Positions 34,910 through 43,233 of a DNA stretch of 64,000 nt are shown here, one piece after another. A program made the translations under genes and the position numbers. The stretch covers positions 1,116,001 to 1,180,000 of the forward strand of contig OY969789.1 in the NCBI GenBank assembly GCA_963703085.1. The letters run 5' to 3'. This stretch comes from DATAEG01 sp963703085 (GTDB taxonomy: Bacteria > Actinomycetota > Actinomycetes > Mycobacteriales > Jatrophihabitantaceae). Every line of letters starts with the position of its first letter. Position 1 is the stretch's first letter. The notes beneath the pieces are model-generated. The model saw only the letters and a list, made by a program, of their open reading frames with translations. It ran no database searches and had not been told where the DNA came from.

Positions 34910-35671
34910 CTATCGCAGCGGCTTGCGTGCCTCGATCAGGAACCGCTCGGAGGTCGCTGCGAACGGGCCGTTCGCCTCGATGTGCTCGTGCATGGCTCGC
35001 AACTGCGGCAGGTACTTCTCCACCGTGAACCCGGGAACGATCCAGATCACCTTGCGCAGGAAGACGATCACCGCGGCGACGTCGTTGAAGCGCATCGGCA
35101 GTGACTCCGCGGTCAACCGCACGACGTCGAGCCCGGCTGCGGTTGCCTCAGCACGGGCCAGCTCCGGACTCCGGCCCGGGTCCACCGGTTGCGGGCCCAT
35201 CATGAAGTCGGTCAATTCACGGACCGATCCGGCACCTACCTGCTGGGAAAGATAGGTACCGCCGGGCTCGAGCACCCGGGCGATCTCGTCCCACAGCACC
35301 ACGGTGGGGTGCCGGCTCACCACCAGGTCGAACGAGTTGTCCGCGAACGGCAGCGGGTCGCGATCGTCGACCTCACTCACCGAGCCCCCTCGCGGCGTCA
35401 ACAACCGGCGCGCGATCTGCACGTTGGGCGGCCAGGACTCGGTCGCGGCGAGGACCGGCGGCACCCGCGGGATCTTCGCCAGCGTCTCCCCACCACCGGT
35501 CTGCACATCCAGGCCGGCCCGAGCTCGGCTCATCCGCTCTGCCATCAACGACGCATATCCCCAGGACGGCCGCTGCTCGCTCGCGCGTCCCTCGAACCAC
35601 GAGAAGTCCCATCCCTCGACCGGGACGGACTCCCCTTCGGCCACCAGCGCCTCGAACGAAGTTCCGATCAC
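34910..35671 (-). CDS. SAM-dependent methyltransferase-like protein
   Basis: About 253 residues with a class I methyltransferase core: ALVAEGESVPVEGWDFSWFEGR, DVQTGGGE for the SAM-binding loop (normally DxGxGxG), DPLPFADNSFDLVVSRH and VLEPGGTYLSQQVG. The family often modifies small molecules or rRNA. The GTG at 35671 was preferred because further upstream sequence overlaps the divergent AraC gene and lacks motifs. It ends 2 bp from the convergent GNAT gene. Confidence 0.82.
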   Translation of the reverse strand: MIGTSFEALVAEGESVPVEGWDFSWFEGRASEQRPSWGYASLMAERMSRARAGLDVQTGGGETLAKIPRVPPVLAATESWPPNVQIARRLLTPRGGSVSEVDDRDPLPFADNSFDLVVSRHPTVVLWDEIARVLEPGGTYLSQQVGAGSVRELTDFMMGPQPVDPGRSPELARAEATAAGLDVVRLTAESLPMRFNDVAAVIVFLRKVIWIVPGFTVEKYLPQLRAMHEHIEANGPFAATSERFLIEARKPLR

Positions 35672-35732
35672 GGACCGAGTCTCGCCGTCAAGACAACCGA
35701 ATACTGTCCCCGGGACCGAGTAACTTTGTCGA

Positions 35733-36161
35733 ATGGCAGCGCAGGCGGGCGACCAGACGGTCATCAACCGGTGCATGCTGCGGGCCCGGGACGCGATGGA
35801 CCACACCTACTCGGAGCCACTCGACATCTCGGCGCTTGCCCGGATCGCGTTCGTGTCCGAAGCACACTTCATCCGTACCTATCGAGCCACGTTCGGCGAG
35901 ACTCCGCATCGGTATCTGCAACGCCGTCGCGTGGAGCGGGCCACCTTCCTGCTGCGCGACACCCAGCGCAGCGTCACTGACATCTGTATGGCCGTTGGGT
36001 TCACCAGCCTCGGCACGTTCAGCCGGACCTTCCGCGAGATCGTCGGCCGGTCGCCATCGCAATACCGCCAGCGGGCTCAGGTGCTGCCGGTGCCGTCCTG
36101 CGCGGCGATGGCGTGGACCCGGGTGAGCAGTTTCGGAGAAGCGGGTCCACGCACCGGCTGA
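35733..36161 (+). CDS. AraC-family DNA-binding protein (HTH only)
   Basis: A 142-residue regulator consisting of little more than the double helix-turn-helix of AraC/XylS: ISALARIAFVSEAHFIRTYRATFGETPHRYL and VTDICMAVGFTSLGTFSRTFREIVGRSPSQYR. It lacks a sensor domain, so control must come from elsewhere or from its partner. A VOC gene follows at 45 bp; in actinobacteria this HTH-VOC pairing is common and may form one unit. Divergent from the methyltransferase. Confidence 0.88.
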   Translation: MAAQAGDQTVINRCMLRARDAMDHTYSEPLDISALARIAFVSEAHFIRTYRATFGETPHRYLQRRRVERATFLLRDTQRSVTDICMAVGFTSLGTFSRTFREIVGRSPSQYRQRAQVLPVPSCAAMAWTRVSSFGEAGPRTG

Positions 36162-36206
36162 TTACCGTCTACCGCAAATCTCACCACAACCCAGGGACGG
36201 CCCATC

Positions 36207-36629
36207 ATGATCACTTCGCTCAACATCACCGGCTTGCAGGTGCTCGACCAGGACGAGGCACTCGATTTCTACGTCGGCAAACTCGGCATGGAGGTCAACA
36301 CCGACGTCGAGCTCGGCTTCATGCGGTGGTTGACCGTCAACGTGCCCGGACAGCCTGACCGGCAGATCATGCTGGACAAGCCCGGCCCGCCGAACATGGA
36401 CGACAAGACCGCGGAGCAGGCCCGGAACCTGCTCAGCAAGGGCGCCGCCGCCGGCTGGCTGATCTTCTGGACCGACGACGTGTACAAGACCCATCAGGAA
36501 TTGAAGGATCGCGGTGTCGAGCTGCCCGAAGAGCCGACCCAGCAGTCCTACGGCATCGACTTCGGCCTGCGCGACCCGTTCGGCAACGCCATCCGGATCG
36601 GTCAGGTCACCGCCCGCTCCGCGCCCTGA
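36207..36629 (+). CDS. VOC family protein paired with AraC regulator
   Basis: A 140-residue VOC protein with LDQDEALDFYVGKLGMEV, GFMRWLTVNVPG, GWLIFWTDDVYKTHQELKDRG and FGLRDPFGNAIRIGQ, close to the group of PhnB/glyoxalase-like proteins that use a metal-bound histidine/glutamate set. It follows the AraC gene on the same strand and is probably its controlled target. Substrate unknown. Confidence 0.88.
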   Translation: MITSLNITGLQVLDQDEALDFYVGKLGMEVNTDVELGFMRWLTVNVPGQPDRQIMLDKPGPPNMDDKTAEQARNLLSKGAAAGWLIFWTDDVYKTHQELKDRGVELPEEPTQQSYGIDFGLRDPFGNAIRIGQVTARSAP

Positions 36630-36633
36630 CGCC

Positions 36634-37968
36634 TCAGCCGGCGATGGCCGGTGCTCCCACCGGTGCTGAACCATCGCGGCTGCCGCCATTGCGGAAGATC
36701 ACCGACGGAGCCAGCAGCACGACCGGAATCACCAGGATGCCGGCCAGCACGTTCAGACCGCCGAAACCGATCGTCGCCATCGCTGGTCCGGAGACACCGG
36801 CCGCTATCGCGGACACCACGTTCATGGTGGTGTCCGCGGTGCCTTGCACGGCCGGCCGCAGTCGCTGCGAGACCGCCTCGCCGAGCATGGCCGACCCCGC
36901 GACCAGGGAGAACGACCACCCCAGCCCGAGCAGGAACAGCCCGATCGTCACCAGCGCGACCGACCCACGGGACAATCCCGCGAACAGCGCCGACGCGATG
37001 AAGATGCCCTGACCGATCAGCACGACGGTGATCCGGCCGATGCGGTCGGTCAGCCAGCCCACCACCGGGGAGAAGGCGTACATGCCGAGCACGTGCATGC
37101 TGATCGTGAATCCGACGATGGTCAGCGACGCGCCATGGTCGGCCATATCGACCGGGGTCATCGTCATCACCGCGCCCATCACGGTGTGTCCGAGCACCAC
37201 CGAGACGAAGGCGAAGCGGGCCATCGGCAGTGACGCGATGTGCCGCACCACCTCGCCCATCCGCACGCCCTTGGTCGGCAACGCGGCAGCCAGCGGATCG
37301 GCCGCGGCCGCCGCATCGGCCTCATGCTTGCGAGCCAGCAACAGTGGGTCGGGGCGGAGCAGGACCCAGAGGAACACCGCGGCGACGAAGAGGCACGCCG
37401 AGGAGATGATGAAGCCACCGGCGAGCTTCGGCAGGCTGAACACCGACGACACCGTGGCACCCGGGCCGGCCAGGTTCGGGCCGACCACGGCCCCGACGGT
37501 GGTGGACCACACCACCACCGACAGGGCCCGGGCCCGGTGCGCGGGGGACGCCAGATCGGCTGCGGCATAACGGCTCTGCAGGTTGGTGGCACTTCCGGAG
37601 CCGAACATCAGCATGCCCAGCACCAGAAGCACCACGTTCTCGGTGGCCGCCGCGACGACGAGCACGATCCCACCCGTTGCCGCCAGCGCCCACCCGAGTG
37701 CCAACGCCCCGCGTCGGCCACGGCGCATCGCCAGCAGCGCAAGGGGCAACCCGACGACCGCAGCCCCCAAGGTGGAGGAGGTGCGGGCGATCCCGGCAAA
37801 CGTCTCCGAGTTCGTCACCGACTGGGCCAGCAGGGCGCCGATCGACGCGGCCGCGCCCACGCCGACGCCACCCACGATCTGGGTGACGATGAGCACCCGC
37901 ACGGTGCGCCGCTGGGCGGCTTGCACCGGAGTCTGCGTCTGCCACTCAGGAGTGGTGACGGTGGACAT
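36634..37968 (-). CDS. MFS transporter
   Basis: A 444-residue 12-helix permease with the MFS motif LLAMRRGRRGALALG in loop 2-3 and a long central loop around 205-230 (LLARKHEADAAAAADPLAA). It ends 4 bp from the convergent VOC gene. It is the last gene of a leftward group with the PatB/MalY enzyme and the YheO-type regulator, and may export or import the substrate or product of that enzyme. Confidence 0.87.
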   Translation of the reverse strand: MSTVTTPEWQTQTPVQAAQRRTVRVLIVTQIVGGVGVGAAASIGALLAQSVTNSETFAGIARTSSTLGAAVVGLPLALLAMRRGRRGALALGWALAATGGIVLVVAAATENVVLLVLGMLMFGSGSATNLQSRYAAADLASPAHRARALSVVVWSTTVGAVVGPNLAGPGATVSSVFSLPKLAGGFIISSACLFVAAVFLWVLLRPDPLLLARKHEADAAAAADPLAAALPTKGVRMGEVVRHIASLPMARFAFVSVVLGHTVMGAVMTMTPVDMADHGASLTIVGFTISMHVLGMYAFSPVVGWLTDRIGRITVVLIGQGIFIASALFAGLSRGSVALVTIGLFLLGLGWSFSLVAGSAMLGEAVSQRLRPAVQGTADTTMNVVSAIAAGVSGPAMATIGFGGLNVLAGILVIPVVLLAPSVIFRNGGSRDGSAPVGAPAIAG

Positions 37969-38042
37969 ACGTCAATGCCTTTCCGCCGAACCGGTCCGCG
38001 CGGTCATACGGACGGGAGGAGGCGAGTCAGTGGACGGGGTGC

Positions 38043-39257
38043 TCAGCTCGCCACTGGGAGGGAGGGATCGCGGACGGCCGCAGCCATCCGCTCGACCATC
38101 TCGGTGAGGATGGGTCGCGGCGTCGCGAAGTTGAACCGCAACGACCCGGGACCACCGGTGCCGAAGGCCGGACCGTCGACCACGACGACCTCGGCCTGCT
38201 CAGTCACCAGCTTGCCGGGTGAGACCGGCAGGTCCAGTGCGGTGAAGTCGAGCCAGGCCAGGTACGTGCCGTCCGGTGGCCGGTAAACGACCTCCGGCAG
38301 ATGCTTGTCCAGCAACGTGGCGAGCAACGCTCGGTTGCCGTCGAGGTAATCGAGCACGTTGTCCAGCCACGGGCCGCCGTCGCGGAACGCCGCGGTATTG
38401 GCCACGACCCCCGGATTGCTCGCGCCATGTGAGGCGAACATGCCCATGCCTTCCCAGATATCCCGGTCGCCGTCGCTGGTCAGGATGACCTCGGCGCACT
38501 TCAGGCCTGGCAGATTCCACGCCTTGGACGCGGAGGCCGCGGTGAGCGTATGGGCTGCCGCGGTGTCCGAGGTGGATGCGTACGGCACGTGCCGCGCTCC
38601 CCGGTACACCAGCGGCGCGTGGATCTCGTCGGAGAACACCCGGCCACCGTGCCGGTCGACGACCTCGGTCAGCGCGGTCATTTCTTCCGGGCTGAAGACG
38701 CGACCCAACGGGTTGTACGGGTTGCAGAAGATCACCAGGTGGCCGCCATCGCGGAAGGCCTTGTCGATGCCGTCCAGGTCGAGGGTGAACCTGCCGTGGT
38801 CGTTGTGCATCGGCACTTCGATGATCTCGCGACCGAGGAACGGCGGGACCGACAGGAACGGCATGTACGCCGGCGTCGGCAGGATCACCGGCGACCCGGG
38901 CCGGGAGAAGTGCGTGATGGCGATTTCCAGGCCCTTGATGACGTCGGGCAGCGGATGGATGCTCTGCGGGTCGACCGACCAGCCATAGCGGTCTTGCTGC
39001 CACTGTGCGCACGCTTCGGCGAGTTCGTCGGCGAGCGGCTTGGCCAGATAGCCGAAGTTCGCGTCGGCGGAGAGCTTGGCCAGTGCGTCCAGGATGGGCG
39101 GCGCTGCGCCGAAGTCCATCTCGGCGACGAACGCTCCCAGACCAGTCGGTCCGGGCACGGTCCATTTCACGCTGCCCCGCGAGCGCAACATCTCGACGGT
39201 CGTCGCGTCGATCTGCTCGGCAAAGGTCGCGCTGTCGACCGGGCTGGCCTGGCTCAT
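38043..39257 (-). CDS. PatB/MalY-type PLP-dependent C-S lyase/aminotransferase
   Basis: A fold-type I PLP enzyme of 404 residues with the PLP lysine Lys245 in SASKAWNLPGLK, Asn179 in FCNPYNPLGRVF and Asp210 in FSDEIHAP, the pattern of cystathionine beta-lyases (PatB/MalY). It likely cleaves a C-S bond or transaminates a sulfur-containing amino acid, releasing pyruvate and ammonia. The gene order regulator-enzyme-MFS suggests a small amino acid metabolism or detoxification operon. Confidence 0.9.
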   Translation of the reverse strand: MSQASPVDSATFAEQIDATTVEMLRSRGSVKWTVPGPTGLGAFVAEMDFGAAPPILDALAKLSADANFGYLAKPLADELAEACAQWQQDRYGWSVDPQSIHPLPDVIKGLEIAITHFSRPGSPVILPTPAYMPFLSVPPFLGREIIEVPMHNDHGRFTLDLDGIDKAFRDGGHLVIFCNPYNPLGRVFSPEEMTALTEVVDRHGGRVFSDEIHAPLVYRGARHVPYASTSDTAAAHTLTAASASKAWNLPGLKCAEVILTSDGDRDIWEGMGMFASHGASNPGVVANTAAFRDGGPWLDNVLDYLDGNRALLATLLDKHLPEVVYRPPDGTYLAWLDFTALDLPVSPGKLVTEQAEVVVVDGPAFGTGGPGSLRFNFATPRPILTEMVERMAAAVRDPSLPVAS

Positions 39258-39268
39258 CCGCTGATCTC

Positions 39269-40102
39269 CTATTTGACTCTCTGGGCGCGTCCAGCGCCGG
39301 ACGGCTTGCGATCGGCCGGCGCGGCTTCTTCGTCGGCGGCCAGCTCGTTCAAGTAGTTGTAGATAGTGAACCGGCTGACCTCGAGGCAGGCGGCAACCGT
39401 CTCGATGGCGTCCCGGATGAGGAACATGCCCCGCTCCCGCAACTGCTGGACAACGCGGATCTTGTGTTCCTTCTTCATCAGGTCGACCGGCACGCCGACC
39501 TCGTCGATGGCCTGCGTAATCATGTGATCGGCCAGCTCATCGATGTTGTGCGCGAACCACTCACCTTCGGGACGCGAGGCCTGACCACGCGGCACGGCTA
39601 CGCCGTCCTGCGCGGTGCTGGCGGCCAGAGCAAGCACCAGCCCGGTCGGATCGGTCATGCCGTCCAGCGGGTGTTGCGAGCCCAACGCCGACTCGGCGAC
39701 CTGGCGCAACAACAACCAATGCGTCACGTCGTTGTTGACGCAGAGCGCAGCCAACGGCTCGTCGAGCTGATCCCGGAAGATGATCGTGGACGACTGCAGT
39801 TTTCGCCCACCGGGAAGGTCGGTGGGGTAGCTGAGCAGGTCTTCCCGCGAGCCGGAGGCCATATACCGGAGCAACACATCGGTCGGCGGGTCGCCGACCG
39901 TTCGATCGGTGACCTTGCCCGCGACCGCGACGATCGACGACGGCAACTTGCGCAGGTCGTGCAACACCACCTCGGTGGTCGGCAAGAGAGCATCGGCCAG
40001 CCGCTCGACGACGGTGACCAGACTGTCGACGAAGACGTTGTCCGCCTCCGCGGCGCGACGCTTGGTGCGCACCACTCCGGTCGGGCGTGGGGAGGCTGCC
40101 AC
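39269..40102 (-). CDS. YheO/DauR-type regulator (PAS-like sensor + HTH)
   Basis: A regulator with an N-terminal YheO-type PAS-like domain (VVERLADALLPTTEVVLHDLRKL and the SSTIIFRDQLDEPLAALCVNND block) and a C-terminal HTH_22 DNA-binding region (FLIRDAIETVAACLEVSRFTIYNYLNEL). DauR of Pseudomonas, with the same layout, controls D-amino acid use. The GTG at 40102 is chosen because it has a GAAAGGA ribosome site; TTG at 40150 would add 16 residues. Its stop is 11 bp from the PatB-type gene, so one operon. Confidence 0.86.
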   Translation of the reverse strand: MAASPRPTGVVRTKRRAAEADNVFVDSLVTVVERLADALLPTTEVVLHDLRKLPSSIVAVAGKVTDRTVGDPPTDVLLRYMASGSREDLLSYPTDLPGGRKLQSSTIIFRDQLDEPLAALCVNNDVTHWLLLRQVAESALGSQHPLDGMTDPTGLVLALAASTAQDGVAVPRGQASRPEGEWFAHNIDELADHMITQAIDEVGVPVDLMKKEHKIRVVQQLRERGMFLIRDAIETVAACLEVSRFTIYNYLNELAADEEAAPADRKPSGAGRAQRVK

Positions 40103-40156
40103 AGGCGGGGTCCTTTCTTCCGGCCTGACCCACGGTAGGGATCGGTCCAATCGATG

Positions 40157-40171
40157 TCAACAAAGCGTTGA
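40157..40171. promoter_or_regulatory. palindrome upstream of the YheO-type regulator
   Basis: TCAAC-AAAGC-GTTGA, 55 bp before the regulator start, in the 280-bp space between this operon and the rhamnose operon. It is a candidate operator. The rest of this 280-bp space (40103-40382) shows no gene or other structure. Confidence 0.35.
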
Positions 40172-40382
40172 AGCTTTCCATTCCACGTTGCTATCTTCTC
40201 CAGTACGTGCAACGGGACCCGCTTCGGCGCCACCACGGCGCGGCGCAGGGTGTGCGATTACTCCGGCGGTCGCAGCGCACCGACGCGCCGAGGGACAAGG
40301 AGCATATCGGGGCAGGCCAGGCAGTAAGGACAGCTCTTCGCCCAGTCCTGGCCGGCGACCGCGCGCGATGGACGGCAGCAGC

Positions 40383-41690
40383 TCAGCTCGGAGCCGGCAC
40401 CCGACTGAAGTTGTCCGCAACGGTGTCGCCGGCAGCGATGATGGCCCCATCCACGATGTTGTGCACGATGTGATTCGCGCCGGGCGTTTCGTCGAGGATC
40501 GCGGTCACGCCGTCGGCGGTGGCGCTGGCCCGGTTCAGGGTGTTGCCCGAGATGAGGACGTTCTGCGCGTTGCGCAGGTGGACCGCACCGGCGGCCGGGT
40601 AGCCGTTGACGATGTTGCCACTGACCGTGACCTGATCGACCGGGATCTGCGCCGCCGCACCCAGGATCGCGATGGCGGCATCGCCCTCGTTGCCGCCGTA
40701 GTGATTGATGTAGTTGTCCTGGAACATGATCTGACCCAGACCGCCCCGCGGCGCGGAGGTCTCGATGAGCAGCGCGGGCGCGGTCCCGGTGGGGCCAAGG
40801 TAGTTCCCGGACAGGCTGCTGCGGTAGCAGTCCACCAGATGCACGCAATTCAGCGAGGCGCCGTCGAGCATGTTCCCGACGATCTGCACGGACTCCCAGT
40901 TCTCGAAGAACAGCGCCTTCTCGAAGCCCGACATGGAGTTTCCGACCGCCACGCAGCCCGCGTTGTACTCCCGGACGGCGCCACGGATGCCATGGATCCC
41001 GTACTGCATCTTGTAAAAGACGTTCTGCAGGATGGTGGTGTTGTCGGAGTCGTTGATGGAGATGCCGGTGCTGTGTCCCGAGCCCAGGAATTGGCACTGC
41101 GCGACCACCAGGGACCGCTGGTTCAGGCTGGACAGTCCGGCTCCGCTGCCCCGGATGTAGAACCGGCACTGCGTCACCCTGGTGTTCTGATACGGCGAGC
41201 GCACGCCCGCTTCGCTGACGAACAACGCCGCTCCCGGGCCGCCGTATTCGAAGGTGAGCCCGGACACCTCGATCGGCGGTCCGGGATAAGGCTCTTCGGT
41301 CGTGGCCTGGGTGATGGCCAACCCGTTCGAGAGGGCGCCATCGAAGGAGACGACGGTGCCGGCTTCGCCACCGAGTCCGATGATCCGGATCGGGGCGACG
41401 GCGGTGAGCGCTTGGGTGATCTTGTACGTCCCCGGCGGTACCACGACCAGATGGCTGCCGCCCGCCGCGGCCAGCGCGATCGCCTTCCGGAAGGCGGCGG
41501 TGTCGTCGGTGACGCCGTCACCCTTCGCGCCCAAACGGCGCACGTCCGCGCCATAGCTGTGGCCGGGCAGCGGATGCGCGGGTGGTGCGGCGCCGGCCGG
41601 CACCGCGTTCGCCGCGAGCAGCGCGGTCGATACGGCGCCGATCCCGCCGAGCATGGCGCGACGGCTGTAGGAGGGGGACTGGTCGTTCAT
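40383..41690 (-). CDS. Tat-exported right-handed beta-helix protein (Pectate_lyase_3-like)
   Basis: A 435-residue protein with a twin-arginine signal (SRRAMLGGIGAVSTALLAANA), cleaved near AGA. It then has the Pectate_lyase_3 start VRRLGAKGDGVTDDTAAFRKAI and many beta-helix coils with NGxxI, SGN and NxxxxN patterns. The fold is that of polygalacturonases, rhamnogalacturonan hydrolases and related GH28/PL proteins. The catalytic aspartates of GH28 are not clearly present. It is the last gene of the rhamnose operon, so a substrate in pectin or rhamnogalacturonan is likely. Exported, probably acts outside the cell. Confidence 0.82.
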   Translation of the reverse strand: MNDQSPSYSRRAMLGGIGAVSTALLAANAVPAGAAPPAHPLPGHSYGADVRRLGAKGDGVTDDTAAFRKAIALAAAGGSHLVVVPPGTYKITQALTAVAPIRIIGLGGEAGTVVSFDGALSNGLAITQATTEEPYPGPPIEVSGLTFEYGGPGAALFVSEAGVRSPYQNTRVTQCRFYIRGSGAGLSSLNQRSLVVAQCQFLGSGHSTGISINDSDNTTILQNVFYKMQYGIHGIRGAVREYNAGCVAVGNSMSGFEKALFFENWESVQIVGNMLDGASLNCVHLVDCYRSSLSGNYLGPTGTAPALLIETSAPRGGLGQIMFQDNYINHYGGNEGDAAIAILGAAAQIPVDQVTVSGNIVNGYPAAGAVHLRNAQNVLISGNTLNRASATADGVTAILDETPGANHIVHNIVDGAIIAAGDTVADNFSRVPAPS

Positions 41691-41810
41691 GTCGATTCAC
41701 CTCATCCGTTCTCTGTCGTGGGTGAGCGGCGAACGCGTGCGGCTCTGCACGGTTGGCCTGTCGGTCGGATTCAGTTCCTTTCTTTCCAGCGGCCGGAGCG
41801 CTGCGCGCTG

Positions 41811-43226
41811 TCAGGAGCGTTCGGCAGGTGCGTAGCGAACGGTGCGTTCGCCGGCTCGGACAACGGCCCGAAGGTCGGCGAGGTCGCCGGTGAGCGCGCC
41901 GTAAGTCCTCGCCTGCACCAGCACATTGCCCAGCGCGGTGGCCTCCACCGGGCCGGCCACCACCGGCAACCCGCACGCCTTCGCGGTCAACCGGCAGAGC
42001 AATTCGTTGCGCGAACCGCCCCCGACGAGATGCACCACCTCGACGTCCTTCCCGGACAACCGCGCCGCGTCGCCGACCGCCCGGGCGAAGGCTTCGGCCA
42101 GGCTGTCGAGGATGCACCGAACGAACTGCGCCGCTGTGCTGGGCACGGGTTGGCCGGTACGGGCGCACTCCGCGGCTATCAGCGCGGGCAGGTCACCGTC
42201 GGTCAGGAACTGCGGCTCGTCCGGATTGATGATCGGCCCTTGCCGCACATCCGCTGCCGCGGCGAGCAGTGCCGGCAGGTCCGCCTGCGCCATTCCCCAG
42301 CTGCGCAGACACTCGGTGAGCAATCGCAGCCCCATCACGTTGCGCTGGAAGCGGATGGTGCCGTCGAGTCCGCGCTCGTTGGTGAAGTTGGCGTTGCGCG
42401 CTTCGGCGCAGACCACGGGCGCAGTCAACTCGACGCCGACCAGCCCCCACGTGCCGCACGAGATGTAGGCGAATTGGTCGCTGCTGGCCGGGGTGGCTAC
42501 GACCGCGGAGGCAGTGTCGTGTGACGCGACGGTGGACACCCGGACGGAGTCGGCAAGACCGGTGGCCAGTCGCGCCCGGTGGGACAACGGGCCGAGAATC
42601 CGGCCGGGTGCGACGATGTCGCCCAGGAGCGCCACCGGGATTCGAGCGAGCCGGAGCAGAGTGTCGGACGGCTGGGCCGTGCCGACCTCGAGCAGGCCCG
42701 TCGTCGACAGGTTCGTCAGTTCACTGACCGCAACGTCGCTGAGCCAGAACTGGAGCAGGTCTGGGACAAGCAAGGCGCGTTCGGCGCGAGCCACGAGGTC
42801 GTGATCCGCGCGGAGCTGGAAGATGGTGTTGAACGGTTGGTGTTGCAGGCCGTTCGCCGCGTAGAGCGCCTCCGCGCTGATCTCGGCGTGCACTGCCGCG
42901 ACGCCATGCAGATGTCGTGGGTCGCGATAGCACCGCGGATCGGCCAACAACGCCCCGTCAGCGGTCAGCAACCCGTAGTCCACTGCCCAGGAATCCACCG
43001 CGACCCCGGTCAGCGGTTCGGGGTCGGCGGCCGCTGACGCGAGCCCGTCCAGCACGTTGCGGTACAAGGTCCGGATGTCCCAGTACAGCCCCCCGGGCAG
43101 CTGCAGCGCTGTATTGCCGAACCGGCGCACCTCAGCAAGGTGCACCGTTCCGCTGCTCACCGAACCTACGATGACCCGGCCGCTGGTGGCACCCAGGTCG
43201 ACGGCGGCGAAGCGCGCACCGGTCAT
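41811..43226 (-). CDS. rhaB: L-rhamnulokinase
   Basis: Phosphorylates L-rhamnulose at C1. The 471-residue product is a FGGY-family kinase: phosphate-1 motif AAVDLGATSGRV at the start, FNTIFQL, the catalytic aspartate in STVASHDTASAV, and the adenosine motif VVHLVGGGSRNELLCRLTA. ATG 43226 is preferred to in-frame codons further upstream because those overlap the aldolase gene. It follows the aldolase/dehydrogenase by 7 bp. Confidence 0.93.
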   Translation of the reverse strand: MTGARFAAVDLGATSGRVIVGSVSSGTVHLAEVRRFGNTALQLPGGLYWDIRTLYRNVLDGLASAAADPEPLTGVAVDSWAVDYGLLTADGALLADPRCYRDPRHLHGVAAVHAEISAEALYAANGLQHQPFNTIFQLRADHDLVARAERALLVPDLLQFWLSDVAVSELTNLSTTGLLEVGTAQPSDTLLRLARIPVALLGDIVAPGRILGPLSHRARLATGLADSVRVSTVASHDTASAVVATPASSDQFAYISCGTWGLVGVELTAPVVCAEARNANFTNERGLDGTIRFQRNVMGLRLLTECLRSWGMAQADLPALLAAAADVRQGPIINPDEPQFLTDGDLPALIAAECARTGQPVPSTAAQFVRCILDSLAEAFARAVGDAARLSGKDVEVVHLVGGGSRNELLCRLTAKACGLPVVAGPVEATALGNVLVQARTYGALTGDLADLRAVVRAGERTVRYAPAERS

Positions 43227-43233
43227 CGTCTGC

